A stretch of DNA of 64,000 bases from Ochrobactrum sp. Marseille-Q0166 (GCF_014397025.1 NZ_JACJUO010000003.1:393501-457500), one strand, 5' to 3'. Shown: positions 8,196 to 16,703, counted from the stretch's first letter. A program made the numbers and translations. Notes: generated by a model from the sequence alone, not told the origin.

Positions 8196-9380
8196 TCACG
8201 CTTGTGCCGCATCTATAACCGCCATAGCGGCTGCAACGCCGGCTCCAACATCCACATGTTTAACGCCTGCGGCTTTCAGCCCACCCGCAATTGCGGCAAC
8301 AGACATGACCGAATACGGCGGACGGGCAGTCGGCCCCATATGTCCGATCCGGGTGAGTTTTCCCAAAGTCTCACCACGTCCAGATGAGAACACGACACCA
8401 TAGCGCTCACGAATTGAACTACGCAGCTTCGCTTCATCAATACCTTCAGGAACCGCCACAGCCGTGCATGTTGGAGATGCTATCTCCTCGCGAGCAGCCC
8501 AGAGTCTCAAACCAGCCGCCTGCACCCCTGCCCGACAGGCTTTAGCTGTGAGCGCATGACGCGCCCAGACGTTTTCTTCGCCTTCATCCAGATAAATATC
8601 GAGTGCGGCATCAAGCGCATTGATCTCAGAAACCGAAGGCGTGAATGGAAACGGCCGATCAGCTCTATGCGCATCCTTCCAATCAACAATTGAAAGAATT
8701 GAAGCGCGCGGTGCATCAGGATTAGCGGCCATTTTTTCCCAGGCGGCATCGCTGACATGCAAAAGGGTCAGTCCAGGTGGACAACCAAGACATTTATTCG
8801 GACCCGTTACAAAAATATCGGCAAAGGATGTCTGCGGCAAAACATCCATTCCGCCAAAAGCCGAAACGGAATCCACGATGAACAGTTTGCCCGCGGCTTT
8901 TACCACTGCTCCGATCTCAGCAACCGGATTGACCGTGCCGGACGGCGTATCATGATGACAGATCGAGACTACGGCAACATCTGGCCGCTTCTTTAAAAAA
9001 TCTGCTATCGCCTCTGCCAAAAGCACTTCGTTGTAGGGCACTGCAAGTTCAACGACTTCTTTGGCATAGCGTGCTGCCCAAGAGCCAAAGCCTTTGCCAT
9101 AAACACCAGATACGAGATTAAGCACCACATCATTTCTGTTGATCAGCGATGCCGCAGCTGCTTCCAGTCCCAATACAGGCTCTCCCTGCAGAATAACCGG
9201 CGGGGTATTTGTATGAAAGGCCCGCTGCACCTTCGCATTGACCGTTTCATAGAATACGAGAAAAGCGGGGTCATAATCATAGAGAACAGGCCGTGACAGC
9301 GCACGAAGTACCGCCGGATAGGCATCCACCGGGCCTGTTGTCAGCGTGAATATCGGATCAGCAATCTTCTCAATGCTCAT
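8196..9380 (-). CDS. Class V aminotransferase, pyridoxamine-pyruvate transaminase-like
   Basis: A 394-residue fold-type I aminotransferase. It closely follows the Mesorhizobium loti pyridoxamine-pyruvate transaminase as I remember it: the N-terminal ITLTAGPVNAYP type block (here FTLTTGPVDAYP), VLYDYDPAF, GEPVLGLEAAAASL, the lysine block VTGPNKCLG, and FSSGRGETLGKLTRIGHMG with the arginine that holds the pyruvate carboxylate. That enzyme is unusual in using pyridoxamine as substrate rather than PLP as cofactor, and starts vitamin B6 breakdown. Close relatives can act on other amines, so the substrate is not settled. Its start overlaps the stop of the MmgE/PrpD gene by four bases. Confidence 0.8.
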   Translation of the reverse strand: MSIEKIADPIFTLTTGPVDAYPAVLRALSRPVLYDYDPAFLVFYETVNAKVQRAFHTNTPPVILQGEPVLGLEAAAASLINRNDVVLNLVSGVYGKGFGSWAARYAKEVVELAVPYNEVLLAEAIADFLKKRPDVAVVSICHHDTPSGTVNPVAEIGAVVKAAGKLFIVDSVSAFGGMDVLPQTSFADIFVTGPNKCLGCPPGLTLLHVSDAAWEKMAANPDAPRASILSIVDWKDAHRADRPFPFTPSVSEINALDAALDIYLDEGEENVWARHALTAKACRAGVQAAGLRLWAAREEIASPTCTAVAVPEGIDEAKLRSSIRERYGVVFSSGRGETLGKLTRIGHMGPTARPPYSVMSVAAIAGGLKAAGVKHVDVGAGVAAAMAVIDAAQA

Positions 9381-10774
9381 ATCGCTCTCCCATTCATGTC
9401 CGTATTGCCTCGCGTCATTGCGAGAAAAGCTGCGCCATCCGCAGCGTCTTCAATTGCATTAAGCGTAGCGATCAGCCTATCGGCATCGAGATCAACGCCG
9501 CACCAGCTAATCTGCACGCGGAACTTTGCCGCGAGATCGGCATCGGTCATCGGATGATCCAGCCCGCCTTTGGCGGCATCAATTCTCTGTTCTAGCTTGC
9601 GTCCGTCATGCAGCAAAAGACAAACTTCAGCCGCTTCAAATGGAAAGGAAGGATCATCTAAGAAAGATACTTTTGACGCCAAATCTTTGAGTTGCCGATC
9701 CTGCACAGCATGATCGGAAAACGCTTCAAGATCAGCCCTGCCCCATAGTAAGCTCACCGCAACAGCATGCTGCGCGCTGACCTGTGAAAGCCTTCCCGTG
9801 GTGACGTTTGGACGATCCGTACGCTGCCGCAGAAGCGGATGCCCCGTCAATGCGATGGAAGCAATATCATTAGTGTGAAAATCCTCTTGCGCATGCAATG
9901 CAAGACAGGCTTCGATAACTGGGTTGAGAACCACGCCACAAGGATAAGGCTTGAAAGTATTTTTGAGAATCTCCCAGCGGCTTCCCAATCCGTCTGTAAG
10001 AGCTGATAAATCCGGGGCATCTGAATGCAGCGCCAGAAATCCCCTTTCCCCTTCTAGTGGCGCGTCAGGACCAGTATAGCCTTTAGATGCCAGCAAAGCA
10101 GACATCAAACCCGCGCGTGCGGCCTGCCCCACCGAGAGGCTTTTCGACATTGTTCCAAGCGTTTCAACTGAGCCGGAAGTCTGAGCCAGAGCATGGCCCA
10201 ACGCATCGACGAGTTCTCTGGATGAGAGTTTTAAAAGTCTGCCAGCAGCAAGGGTTGCGCCAAAAGCTCCGCAAGTTGATGTAATATGCCAACCGCGCGC
10301 ATAATGGACCGGATGCAATGCATTGCCCAGTCGACATGTTAATTCTGCTCCCAGAACAAACGCTTCGATCAGCGCGCGCCCGGATACAGGCTTCCCCTCA
10401 GCGGCCAGCGTCTCAGCTAAAGCCAGAATAGCCGGCGCAACAGGTGCAGACGGATGAATAACTGTCGGAACATGGGTGTCATCGAAATCGAAAATATTTG
10501 CCGAGGCCGCATTGATATAAGCGGCCCAGAGCATATCAGCACGTTCAGCGCGTCCGATCAGGCCGGCAGTGGCTGGACCGGAAAAAGCTGGCAGCATCGC
10601 TACCAGCTTCTGGATTGCAGCTTCATTTGAACCACCGATTGCTGTACCGACCATGTTGAGCAGCGAGCGCCGCCCGGCTGCAAGCACAGCATCAGGCATC
10701 GCCGGTGGCGAATGAATAAACTCAGCAATTACAGCGCTCAAACCCTTCATATCAAGCACCGGCAGCTTTGCCAC
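9377..10774 (-). CDS. MmgE/PrpD family protein
   Basis: A 465-residue member of the MmgE/PrpD fold, which includes 2-methylcitrate dehydratase, cis-aconitate decarboxylase and iminodisuccinate epimerase. Family features seen are ANIFDFDDTH near residue 95, the HPSAPVAPAILALAE block and the late YPCGVVLNPVIEACLAL block. The substrate is probably a carboxylic acid arising from the pathway. The listed start is a GTG at 10774, 23 bases inside the upstream gene; an ATG at 10750 is the alternative. It is translationally coupled on both sides, so it belongs to the lactonase-to-transaminase operon. Confidence 0.85.
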   Translation of the reverse strand: MAKLPVLDMKGLSAVIAEFIHSPPAMPDAVLAAGRRSLLNMVGTAIGGSNEAAIQKLVAMLPAFSGPATAGLIGRAERADMLWAAYINAASANIFDFDDTHVPTVIHPSAPVAPAILALAETLAAEGKPVSGRALIEAFVLGAELTCRLGNALHPVHYARGWHITSTCGAFGATLAAGRLLKLSSRELVDALGHALAQTSGSVETLGTMSKSLSVGQAARAGLMSALLASKGYTGPDAPLEGERGFLALHSDAPDLSALTDGLGSRWEILKNTFKPYPCGVVLNPVIEACLALHAQEDFHTNDIASIALTGHPLLRQRTDRPNVTTGRLSQVSAQHAVAVSLLWGRADLEAFSDHAVQDRQLKDLASKVSFLDDPSFPFEAAEVCLLLHDGRKLEQRIDAAKGGLDHPMTDADLAAKFRVQISWCGVDLDADRLIATLNAIEDAADGAAFLAMTRGNTDMNGRAI

Positions 10775-11648
10775 GCACTTCCGTTCCAGCCCATTGTTCC
10801 AATGGGCGAATGATTGCCGTCATATCAGCATCCGGTCCGAGATCAGCTTTGGTAATGGAAAATAGCATCCGCACAGCGTTACCAACCAGCATTGGCACAC
10901 CAAGACGTTCGGCTTCTTCAAGGCAAAGGCGAATATCCTTCAGAGATAAGGCTATCGCGAACCCAAAATCAAAACCGCGCGGCAGCACGAAGCGTGGAAT
11001 TTTATCGACACTTGCCGAGGTGCGACCTGAACCGGCATTCAGAACCTCAATCATAACATCCGCATCTAGCCCCGCCTTTGCCCCCATAACCATCGCTTCG
11101 GAAGTGATCGCAAGTGCTGCCGCGGAGCAGATATTGTTGATGAGCTTCATCACCTGTGCCTTGCCGGGTTCTTCGGCCACACGAATTACTTTTCCAAGCG
11201 TCAGAAGCATTGGCTCAACAACGCTAAAATCTGCGGATGGGCCAGCGGCCATCAGGGCAAGTGTTCCCTTTTTTGCACCTGCAACACCGCCGGAAACCGG
11301 GCTGTCGATCAAAGCTATGCCGGCTGAAGAAAGGATTTCCGCCAAATCCATTTCAGCTTTCGGTCCGGTTGTTGAAAGATCAACAACGCGTTTCACAACA
11401 CCGGGATTTGCAGCAATGGCTCGCCCGACTGCCAAAACGACTTCGGGTGTAGGCAAGGAGAGGAGGACTGTTTCAACCCGGGCGCATAGATCTTCAAGAC
11501 TGCTGGCTGCATCTGCCCCGGCACCTGTCAAAGCTGAAACCGCTGCCTCTGAACGGTCATTGACCACCAGCTTGTAGCCTGCACCCAAGATGCGCTCTGC
11601 CATCGGGCGTCCCATATTACCAAGCCCGACAAAACCCAGTTCAGACAT
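10752..11648 (-). CDS. Beta-hydroxyacid dehydrogenase (3-hydroxyisobutyrate / tartronate-semialdehyde type)
   Basis: A 298-residue NAD(P)-dependent dehydrogenase. It has the N-terminal Rossmann motif GFVGLGNMGRPMAE, the substrate block DSPVSGGVAGAKKGTL and the catalytic lysine in QVMKLINNI. Enzymes of this family oxidise small beta-hydroxyacids or reduce semialdehydes. A clear ribosome site, GGAGAG, precedes the ATG. It is the third gene of the operon, 29 bases after the SDR gene. A second paralogue lies at 18301-19188. Confidence 0.9.
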   Translation of the reverse strand: MSELGFVGLGNMGRPMAERILGAGYKLVVNDRSEAAVSALTGAGADAASSLEDLCARVETVLLSLPTPEVVLAVGRAIAANPGVVKRVVDLSTTGPKAEMDLAEILSSAGIALIDSPVSGGVAGAKKGTLALMAAGPSADFSVVEPMLLTLGKVIRVAEEPGKAQVMKLINNICSAAALAITSEAMVMGAKAGLDADVMIEVLNAGSGRTSASVDKIPRFVLPRGFDFGFAIALSLKDIRLCLEEAERLGVPMLVGNAVRMLFSITKADLGPDADMTAIIRPLEQWAGTEVRGKAAGA

Positions 11649-11677
11649 TCCACTCTCCTGTTATCGTGGCCCCGCTG

Positions 11678-12472
11678 TCAGGCAAAAGACCAACCATTAT
11701 CCACCGGTATTGCAGCGCCATTGATGCCTTCGCTGGCAGAGCCGCTAAGAAACAAAGCAAGAGCTGTTACCGTATCCATCGGAATAAATTTTCCGCCCGG
11801 TTGGCGGGTTGAAAGAAAGAGGCGTGTTGCCTCTTCTTCGCTTAAGCCTTTCTCAGTAGCCAGCAGCCTGATGCGGCCCCGCGCTGAATCTGTCGCCATC
11901 AACCCTGGACATATTGCGTTGCAGGTGATTGTTGTTGAAGCCAGTTCAAGCGCCAACGTGCGGGTCAGGCCGATCATCGCATGCTTGGTGGTGACATAAT
12001 CCGCGCGCTCTGCAAGAGCGATCAAACTATAAACAGACGCCATATTGATGATCCGTCCCCAGCCACGTGCCTGCATGTCGGGAAGGCAAGCCCGGATCAG
12101 CCGGAACGGTGCAGAAAGATTAACTTCCAACGCACGATCCCAGTCGGAATCTGCAAGCGATTGCACTGGTGAAATTTTACGAATAACCGCATTGTTGATC
12201 AGAATGTCGATGCTGCCTAAATATCTTTTTGCGTGTTCAAAAAGCTCATCCGCAGCACCTTCCTGAGATAAATCAAGCGACACAGCACCGACCGGCTGGC
12301 TTATCTCATCCGCCAAAGCCGCAGCAACATCGGTTACTTCCGGCCGAATATCCGTGAGGAAAATGCGGTTTCCGGCTTTTGCAAAGACCCGCGCAAGCTC
12401 AAGGCCCAGCCCAAGAGCCGAACCCGTGATCAGCACAGTTTTATCGCTACAGGGAGCCCAAACCGAATTCAT
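11678..12472 (-). CDS. Short-chain dehydrogenase/reductase
   Basis: A classical SDR. Nucleotide motif TGSALGLGLE near the N-terminus, NNAV, the catalytic serine in NMASVYS and the catalytic Y-K pair in YVTTK are all present. The C-terminal PVDNGWSF is typical. I place the start at 12472 because GGGAGG lies ten bases upstream and the ATG overlaps the lactonase stop by four bases; the ATG at 12490 falls inside that ribosome site. It could oxidise a hydroxyl or aldehyde of the pathway substrate, the role played by pyridoxal 4-dehydrogenase in B6 breakdown, but specificity is unknown. Confidence 0.9.
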   Translation of the reverse strand: MNSVWAPCSDKTVLITGSALGLGLELARVFAKAGNRIFLTDIRPEVTDVAAALADEISQPVGAVSLDLSQEGAADELFEHAKRYLGSIDILINNAVIRKISPVQSLADSDWDRALEVNLSAPFRLIRACLPDMQARGWGRIINMASVYSLIALAERADYVTTKHAMIGLTRTLALELASTTITCNAICPGLMATDSARGRIRLLATEKGLSEEEATRLFLSTRQPGGKFIPMDTVTALALFLSGSASEGINGAAIPVDNGWSFA

Positions 12473-13320
12473 CGTGCCAGTTCCTCCCATTTGAGAACTG
12501 GCTCAACATCCAGTCGCACAACAATGCCTTCAAGCGCTTCTGACGGCGCACAATAAGCGCGCATTACCGCTGGATCATGCCCCGGCACGATATGATCTAG
12601 TGTTGGAGCCAGTTCAGTTAAACGAGCATAGCCGCGAATGAGTTCTGCTTCGTCAAACAAGACCGGAAACGGATTCTCGCGCTCCATATTAGCGTAAAAA
12701 TGCGTTGCATCAGAGGCAAGAACCACCCAGCCGCGCTTTGTATAAACCCGAACAGCCTGCAAACCTGCACTATGCCCCGGCACCGAATGCAACCAGATAC
12801 CGGGCGATAGTTCCGTATCGCCGCGATGAAATTCAATGCGACCGGCATACAGATGACGGACGTAGTCAACGATATTTCCAACATCGAACGGCGCTCGCGC
12901 TTTTGGATCACACATGCATGGGCCGGTCGCATGCTCTGCCTCGTTGACCTGAAGATGAAAGCGAGCTGACGGAAAATCGCCGAGGGTTCCGGCATGGTCA
13001 TAATGCAGATGCGTGAGAATCACCTCGCTGACCTTTCCGGCATCCACATCCAGCAGCGCAAGCGCATCAACAGGACGACGCAAAAACGTGCGTACCCGCG
13101 CATCGGCTGCTTGCTGCCCGAACCCCGTATCAATGACGTAAATTTCGCCTCCTCGACGCGCCAGCCAGATGAAATAATCCAGATTTTCACCCGACTCATG
13201 TGGATCAGCATAAAGAAAATTATCTTTCGCTGTTCGTCCGGTGTGCGTGGCGTAACGAAGTGCGTAAAGCTCAAAAGGCGTTGGTTTCTCGTTAAAATCT
13301 GCCGCAGGAGCCGCCATCAT
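12469..13320 (-). CDS. Metallo-beta-lactamase-fold hydrolase (lactonase-like)
   Basis: A 283-residue protein with all zinc ligands of the fold: HLHYDHAG, GHSAGLQ, ASDATHFY and a final VPGHDP. It resembles AttM/BlcC lactonases and the 4-pyridoxolactonase group in layout. A lactonase next to an alcohol or aldehyde dehydrogenase suits opening of a lactone made by that dehydrogenase. It is the first gene of the five-gene minus-strand operon ending at 8196 and is divergent from the gene at 13514. Confidence 0.88.
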   Translation of the reverse strand: MMAAPAADFNEKPTPFELYALRYATHTGRTAKDNFLYADPHESGENLDYFIWLARRGGEIYVIDTGFGQQAADARVRTFLRRPVDALALLDVDAGKVSEVILTHLHYDHAGTLGDFPSARFHLQVNEAEHATGPCMCDPKARAPFDVGNIVDYVRHLYAGRIEFHRGDTELSPGIWLHSVPGHSAGLQAVRVYTKRGWVVLASDATHFYANMERENPFPVLFDEAELIRGYARLTELAPTLDHIVPGHDPAVMRAYCAPSEALEGIVVRLDVEPVLKWEELAR

Positions 13321-13369
13321 TTTCCCACTTTACGTTCACGTTTGCCGAAAACTGTCGAACTCTGTTTTT

Positions 13370-13396
13370 AGTATGACCGTAATCTTGTCATACAAT
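13370..13396. promoter_or_regulatory. Candidate GntR operator, site 3
   Basis: The divergent region holds GTATGAC and GTCATAC as a perfect inverted repeat nine bases apart. Inside it is ACCGTAAT, the core shared with two other sites, and TTGTCATACAA (13385-13395), which fits the TTGTnnnACAA form known for FadR-type GntR regulators. It lies between the two divergent operons of the cluster and just upstream of a -35 box. Confidence 0.5.
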
Positions 13397-13399
13397 CTA

Positions 13400-13427
13400 T
13401 TGACAGGTCAAGTCCAGCATGTCTAAC
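13400..13427 (+). promoter_or_regulatory. Candidate promoter for the decarboxylase/monooxygenase genes
   Basis: TTGACA at 13400-13405 with a 16-base spacer to TCTAAC at 13422-13427, four of six to the -10 consensus. It points to the gene at 13514 and sits next to the inverted-repeat operator candidate. Confidence 0.45.
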
Positions 13428-13513
13428 CTTGAGACAATCAGAACGGCAAAATCAATCTGAAGCCAGGCGACAGGAACGAGACAGCCGTCCTGCCCACCTT
13501 AACGGAGAGATGC

Positions 13514-13924
13514 ATGACTCGTCCCGAATTTAGCGGTGAACAATTCCAGAAAGGGCTGAAGGTCAGACGTGAAGTGCTTGGCGATGGCTATGTAGCGCCT
13601 TCGCTGGCCAGTGCAGACGATCTGACCGCGCCATTGCAGAAGTTGGTCACGGAATGGTGCTGGGGTGAAATCTGGACCCGTCCGGGACTGGAACGCAAGA
13701 CCCGCAGCTTTCTCAATCTCGCAATGCTAACTGCACTGAACCGTCCACATGAAGTGAAAATACATGTCCGTGGCGCTCTGAACAACGGCGTTACGGAAGA
13801 AGAGATCGTTGAAGTTATTCTTCAGGCAGCGATCTATTGTGGCGTGCCAGCAGCCCTCGATTCTATGCGCGTTGCGACGGAGGTTATCCGTCAGATGCGC
13901 GACGAGAAGGCCGCAAGTGCCTGA
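13514..13924 (+). CDS. Carboxymuconolactone decarboxylase family protein (PcaC-like)
   Basis: A 136-residue single-domain protein. The order LERKTRSFLNLAMLTALN, then HVRGALNNGVTEEEI and VILQAAIYCGVPAA is that of PcaC-type carboxymuconolactone decarboxylases rather than AhpD peroxidases, since the CxxC pair is missing. Such proteins decarboxylate ring-derived lactones or act as small accessory enzymes. It is followed after 68 bases by the HpaB-type gene with its own ribosome site, so the two form a ring-cleavage or ring-hydroxylation pair. Confidence 0.88.
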   Translation: MTRPEFSGEQFQKGLKVRREVLGDGYVAPSLASADDLTAPLQKLVTEWCWGEIWTRPGLERKTRSFLNLAMLTALNRPHEVKIHVRGALNNGVTEEEIVEVILQAAIYCGVPAALDSMRVATEVIRQMRDEKAASA

Positions 13925-13992
13925 TCCTGATACCGGAAACGCTCAATAAAAACGGGGAACACCCGCGATTCCAATTGCAATAGGAGGCCCAT

Positions 13993-14672
13993 GTGACACA
14001 GGGAACAGCAGCAAAGATCGCAACTCAGCCACATCGGTTGAAGACCGGCGAAGAGTATAAAGAGTCGCTCAAGGACAACCGCCAGATTTGGGTTGGCGGA
14101 CAGAAACTGAATTCCGTTTATGACGAACCAGCGCTCGCGAAAGGTATCGAACTTCTCGCATCGATGTTCGACGATCAGTTCACTGAGGAACATGCAGACG
14201 CCACCACCTATTATGATGAGAAGGCAGGCGCAGTTCTGAGCCGTTCATGGCAGATTCCACGCACCAAAGAAGATCTCGCTGCGCGCCGCCGAATGATCGA
14301 GTACACCTCGCTCAAGACCGCTGGCACCTTTGGACGCCCACCGGATCTGGCTCCATCGATTGTTGTTGGTCTTTATGCCTATTTGCCGACATTCAAGAAG
14401 AAGAAGTCGCTTATTGAAGGTATTGACCCGGACTTCGCAGAAAACATTGAGCGCTATATGGAATATGGTCAGAACAACAATCTGACCGCTTCGGAAAGCC
14501 TTGCAGGGCCACAGGCTGATCGCTCTTCGCCAAAGGCTTCGGAAGCTTCGCTGCTCAAGGCCCGCAAGGTCACCAAAGACGGCGTTTATATTTATGGCGC
14601 GAAAACTGTAGGCTCAATTGCCGCACAAGCAAACGATATTTTCTTTACCAATCTCGGTGGCATTCAGGAAAC
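13993..14672 (+). pseudogene. HpaB-type flavin monooxygenase, cut by IS6 insertion
   Basis: The first 227 or so residues of a 4-hydroxyphenylacetate 3-hydroxylase-family protein remain. Translation starts at a GTG (13993) with AGGAGG at 13982-13987; the ATG two bases earlier is followed at once by a stop. Landmarks are TGEEYKESLKDNRQIWVGG near residue 17 and the block near NNNLTASESLAGPQADRS that binds substrate and flavin in the family. The reading frame is interrupted at 14672 by the inverted repeat of an IS6 element, and the C-terminal part of about 250 residues does not occur anywhere downstream. The pathway step it served should be lost in this strain. Confidence 0.85.
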
Positions 14673-15487
14673 GGCTTTGTCGCAAATTTTTTGCCCGGTT
14701 AAAGACGGCCATATCTGTGGACGCAATTATGCTGCGAGCTGTGCGAAGACCTTGAATGGCGAGCGGTTGTTGTTGGCGAATTGCTTCTTGCGGATCATAT
14801 GCGCCACTTCGATGCCAGCAATTGTCGCTGAAGCTGAATGGAATGCTTTGAAGCCTAATGTGTGTTTAGTGATCCGCTTAATGAACCGATGGTCCTGTTC
14901 AAGGATGTTGTTCAAATATTTGGCCTGCAGGATTTCAATCATCTTACCTGTGCCCGTGATTTTCAGGATCGTGTTGATAGCCTGTGCGCCAGCTAAATTC
15001 GCCCCGCTCTTATCAATGACGATTTTGTTAGGAACACCATTGCTTGCAATGGCTTTCCTAAAGAAACGCCTTGCTGTGCCGATATTTCGGCGCTCAGAGA
15101 GCATGAAGTCAAGAGTTTGGCCATCACGATCTACGGCTCTATACAGATAGGTCCAGTTCCCTTTGACCTTTATATAAGTCTCGTCAACACGCCATGAGCC
15201 AGATGTTGGTCGCTTACGTTTCTGTGCCTGATCTGCAATCTGTGGCGCATATCGAACGACCCAACGGTTTAAGGTTGCATGATCAACATCGACGCCTCGT
15301 TCGGCCATAATTTCCTGAAGGTCACGATAGGAGGCAGGGTAACGAAGGTAGAAGAATACGGCATAAAGAATGACGCTTTTGGGGAAATGAGCCCCTTTGA
15401 AATCGACAGCCATTCGCTCGCATCTCGTTCAAATAAACATAACGGACGCATTTAACTCAACAGAAGTGAAAATTTTGCGACAAAGCC
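14673..15487 (-). mobile_element. Complete IS6-family insertion sequence
   Basis: This 815-base element is bounded by GGCTTTGTCGCAAATTTT at the left and its inverted match AATTTTGCGACAAAGCC at the right. It holds one intact transposase gene on the minus strand. No eight-base target duplication is visible: the left neighbour is the broken monooxygenase gene, the right neighbour a partial inverted copy of the element itself. A deletion or recombination must have followed insertion. Confidence 0.92.
14727..15413 (-). CDS. IS6-family transposase
   Basis: A 228-residue DDE transposase, full length for the family. The three catalytic acids can be placed in WRVDETY, VIDKSGAN and NILEQDH. The N-terminal 60 residues form the helix-turn-helix part with DLQEIMAERGVDVDHATLNRW. 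It is the only intact transposase of this type in the window and may be the source of activity for the other copies. Confidence 0.95.
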   Translation of the reverse strand: MAVDFKGAHFPKSVILYAVFFYLRYPASYRDLQEIMAERGVDVDHATLNRWVVRYAPQIADQAQKRKRPTSGSWRVDETYIKVKGNWTYLYRAVDRDGQTLDFMLSERRNIGTARRFFRKAIASNGVPNKIVIDKSGANLAGAQAINTILKITGTGKMIEILQAKYLNNILEQDHRFIKRITKHTLGFKAFHSASATIAGIEVAHMIRKKQFANNNRSPFKVFAQLAA

Positions 15488-15722
15488 CATCCTTGAACAG
15501 GACCATCGGTTCATTAAGCGGATCACTAAACACACATTAGGCTTCAAAGCATTCCATTCAGCTTCAGCGACAATTGCTGGCATCGAAGTGGCGCATATGA
15601 TCCGCAAGAAGCAATTCGCCAACAACAACCGCTCGCCATTCGAGGTCTTCGCACAGCTCGCAGCATAATTGCGTCCACAGATATGGCCGTCTTTAACCGG
15701 GCAAAAAATTTGCGACAAAGCC
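15488..15722 (+). mobile_element. Partial inverted copy of the same IS6 element (3' end)
   Basis: These 235 bases are a near-identical inverted copy of the left third of the neighbouring element (14673-14910). They encode the last 65-70 residues of the transposase on the plus strand, from ILEQDHRF to the stop, then end in the inverted repeat TTTGCGACAAAGCC. I could see only single-base differences, such as CTCGAA for CTTGAA. The copy has no 5' part. Confidence 0.9.
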
Positions 15723-15784
15723 CCTGAGTTTGGGTTTTTCACGCGATAGCTGCCGCCGTTTTCCAAGTGTCGAATGCTTCGAGG
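15723..15784 (-). repeat. 62-base inverted copy of the end of the adjacent IS6-type element
   Basis: Bases 15723-15784 are a perfect inverted match to 16481-16542, which encode the C-terminus of the second transposase type. The fragment abuts the left inverted repeat of that element directly and lacks the terminal 37 bases including the repeat. Confidence 0.9.
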
Positions 15785-16579
15785 GGTATTGTCACGTTAA
15801 CTGATCTGCAGTTGCCTGCCTGACGTGTTGGGCTTAAATTTTGGTGATGCAGACATCAGATATGAGTTTCAAGCGTCACCGTTTTTCTCCGCAGATAGTT
15901 TCTCACGCGGTGTGGCTTTATCTGCGGTTCAACCTGAGCCTGCGAAGTTGAGGAAATCCTGCTTGAGCGTGGGATTGACGTTTCCTATGAGACGGTTCGT
16001 CGTTGGATCGCTAAGTTCGGCCCCCAGATCGCCCGCAATCTGCGGCGACGTTTGGTATCTGGACGAAGTCGTTGTGAAATGCGCTGGAGAGAAATTCTGG
16101 CTCTGGCGTGCGGTGGATCAACATGGCATCGTTCTCGAAGAAATCTTACAGAAGCGGCGTGACAGAAGGGCGGCAAAGCGCATGCTCGTGGCGTTAATGA
16201 AACGCTATGGCTTTGCTCCCAAACGGATCAACACCGATAAGCTGCGCTCCTACGGGGCAGCAAAAGCGGACGTGGCGCCCGGCCTCGAACATTGGTCGCA
16301 CAAGGGCCTCAATAACCGAGCCGAAAACAGCCATCTGCCGTTTCGAAAACGGGAGCGAACCATGCAAGGTCATCGGTCACCTGGAGCGTTGCAACGGTTC
16401 GTCTCCATGCACTCAGCGACCCGCAATTGTTTTTCTGTTCCATCTCGTCGCCGCACCGCACAGACAATTCGCTACCATTGCCTCGAAGCATTCGACACTT
16501 GGAAAACGGCGGCAGCTATCGCGTGAAAAACCCAAACTCAGGTACCTTCTCGAAAGCACAAAGTTAACGTGACAATACC
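15785..16579 (+). mobile_element. Second-type IS6-family element with defective transposase
   Basis: A 795-base element bounded by perfect 18-base inverted repeats, GGTATTGTCACGTTAACT at the left and its complement at 16562-16579. Its repeats differ from those of the GGCTTTGTCGC group, so it is a separate IS6-family type. It contains one transposase pseudogene. Confidence 0.88.
15862..16526 (+). pseudogene. Frameshifted IS6-family transposase, second type
   Basis: The frame starts MSFKRHRFSPQIVSHAVWLYLRF, meets a stop near 15946, and continues in another frame with ERGIDVSYETVRRW and then WYLDEVVVKCAGEKFWLWRAVD. The catalytic residues are in YLDEVV, TDKLRSYG and NRAENSH. The segment joining ARNLRRR to the first catalytic block is also shortened. 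At least one frameshift makes it inactive unless rescued. Confidence 0.85.
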
Positions 16580-16703
16580 ATTTTAAGAAGAAGAGAACTG
16601 TTTTCGACAAAGATAAAATTATGCCATGCTTAGACCGTATCGCGTGAATACTACAGCCCGCCTGACAATTATATTGAGTTTTACATAGCCATAACTTAGA
16701 GGT

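Noticed and set aside
10768-11577. A 269-codon plus-strand open frame opposite the beta-hydroxyacid dehydrogenase
   Set aside because: It is rich in Arg, Ser and Ala as expected for antisense of a GC-rich gene and has no ribosome site or family motif.
14727-15150. Extension of the monooxygenase frame into the IS element
   Set aside because: The frame stays open by chance after the IS inverted repeat, but the residues are antisense IS sequence and unrelated to HpaB.
15452-15766. A 104-codon minus-strand frame spanning two IS fragments
   Set aside because: It is a chance fusion of antisense reading of one IS piece with the end of another and has no natural start.
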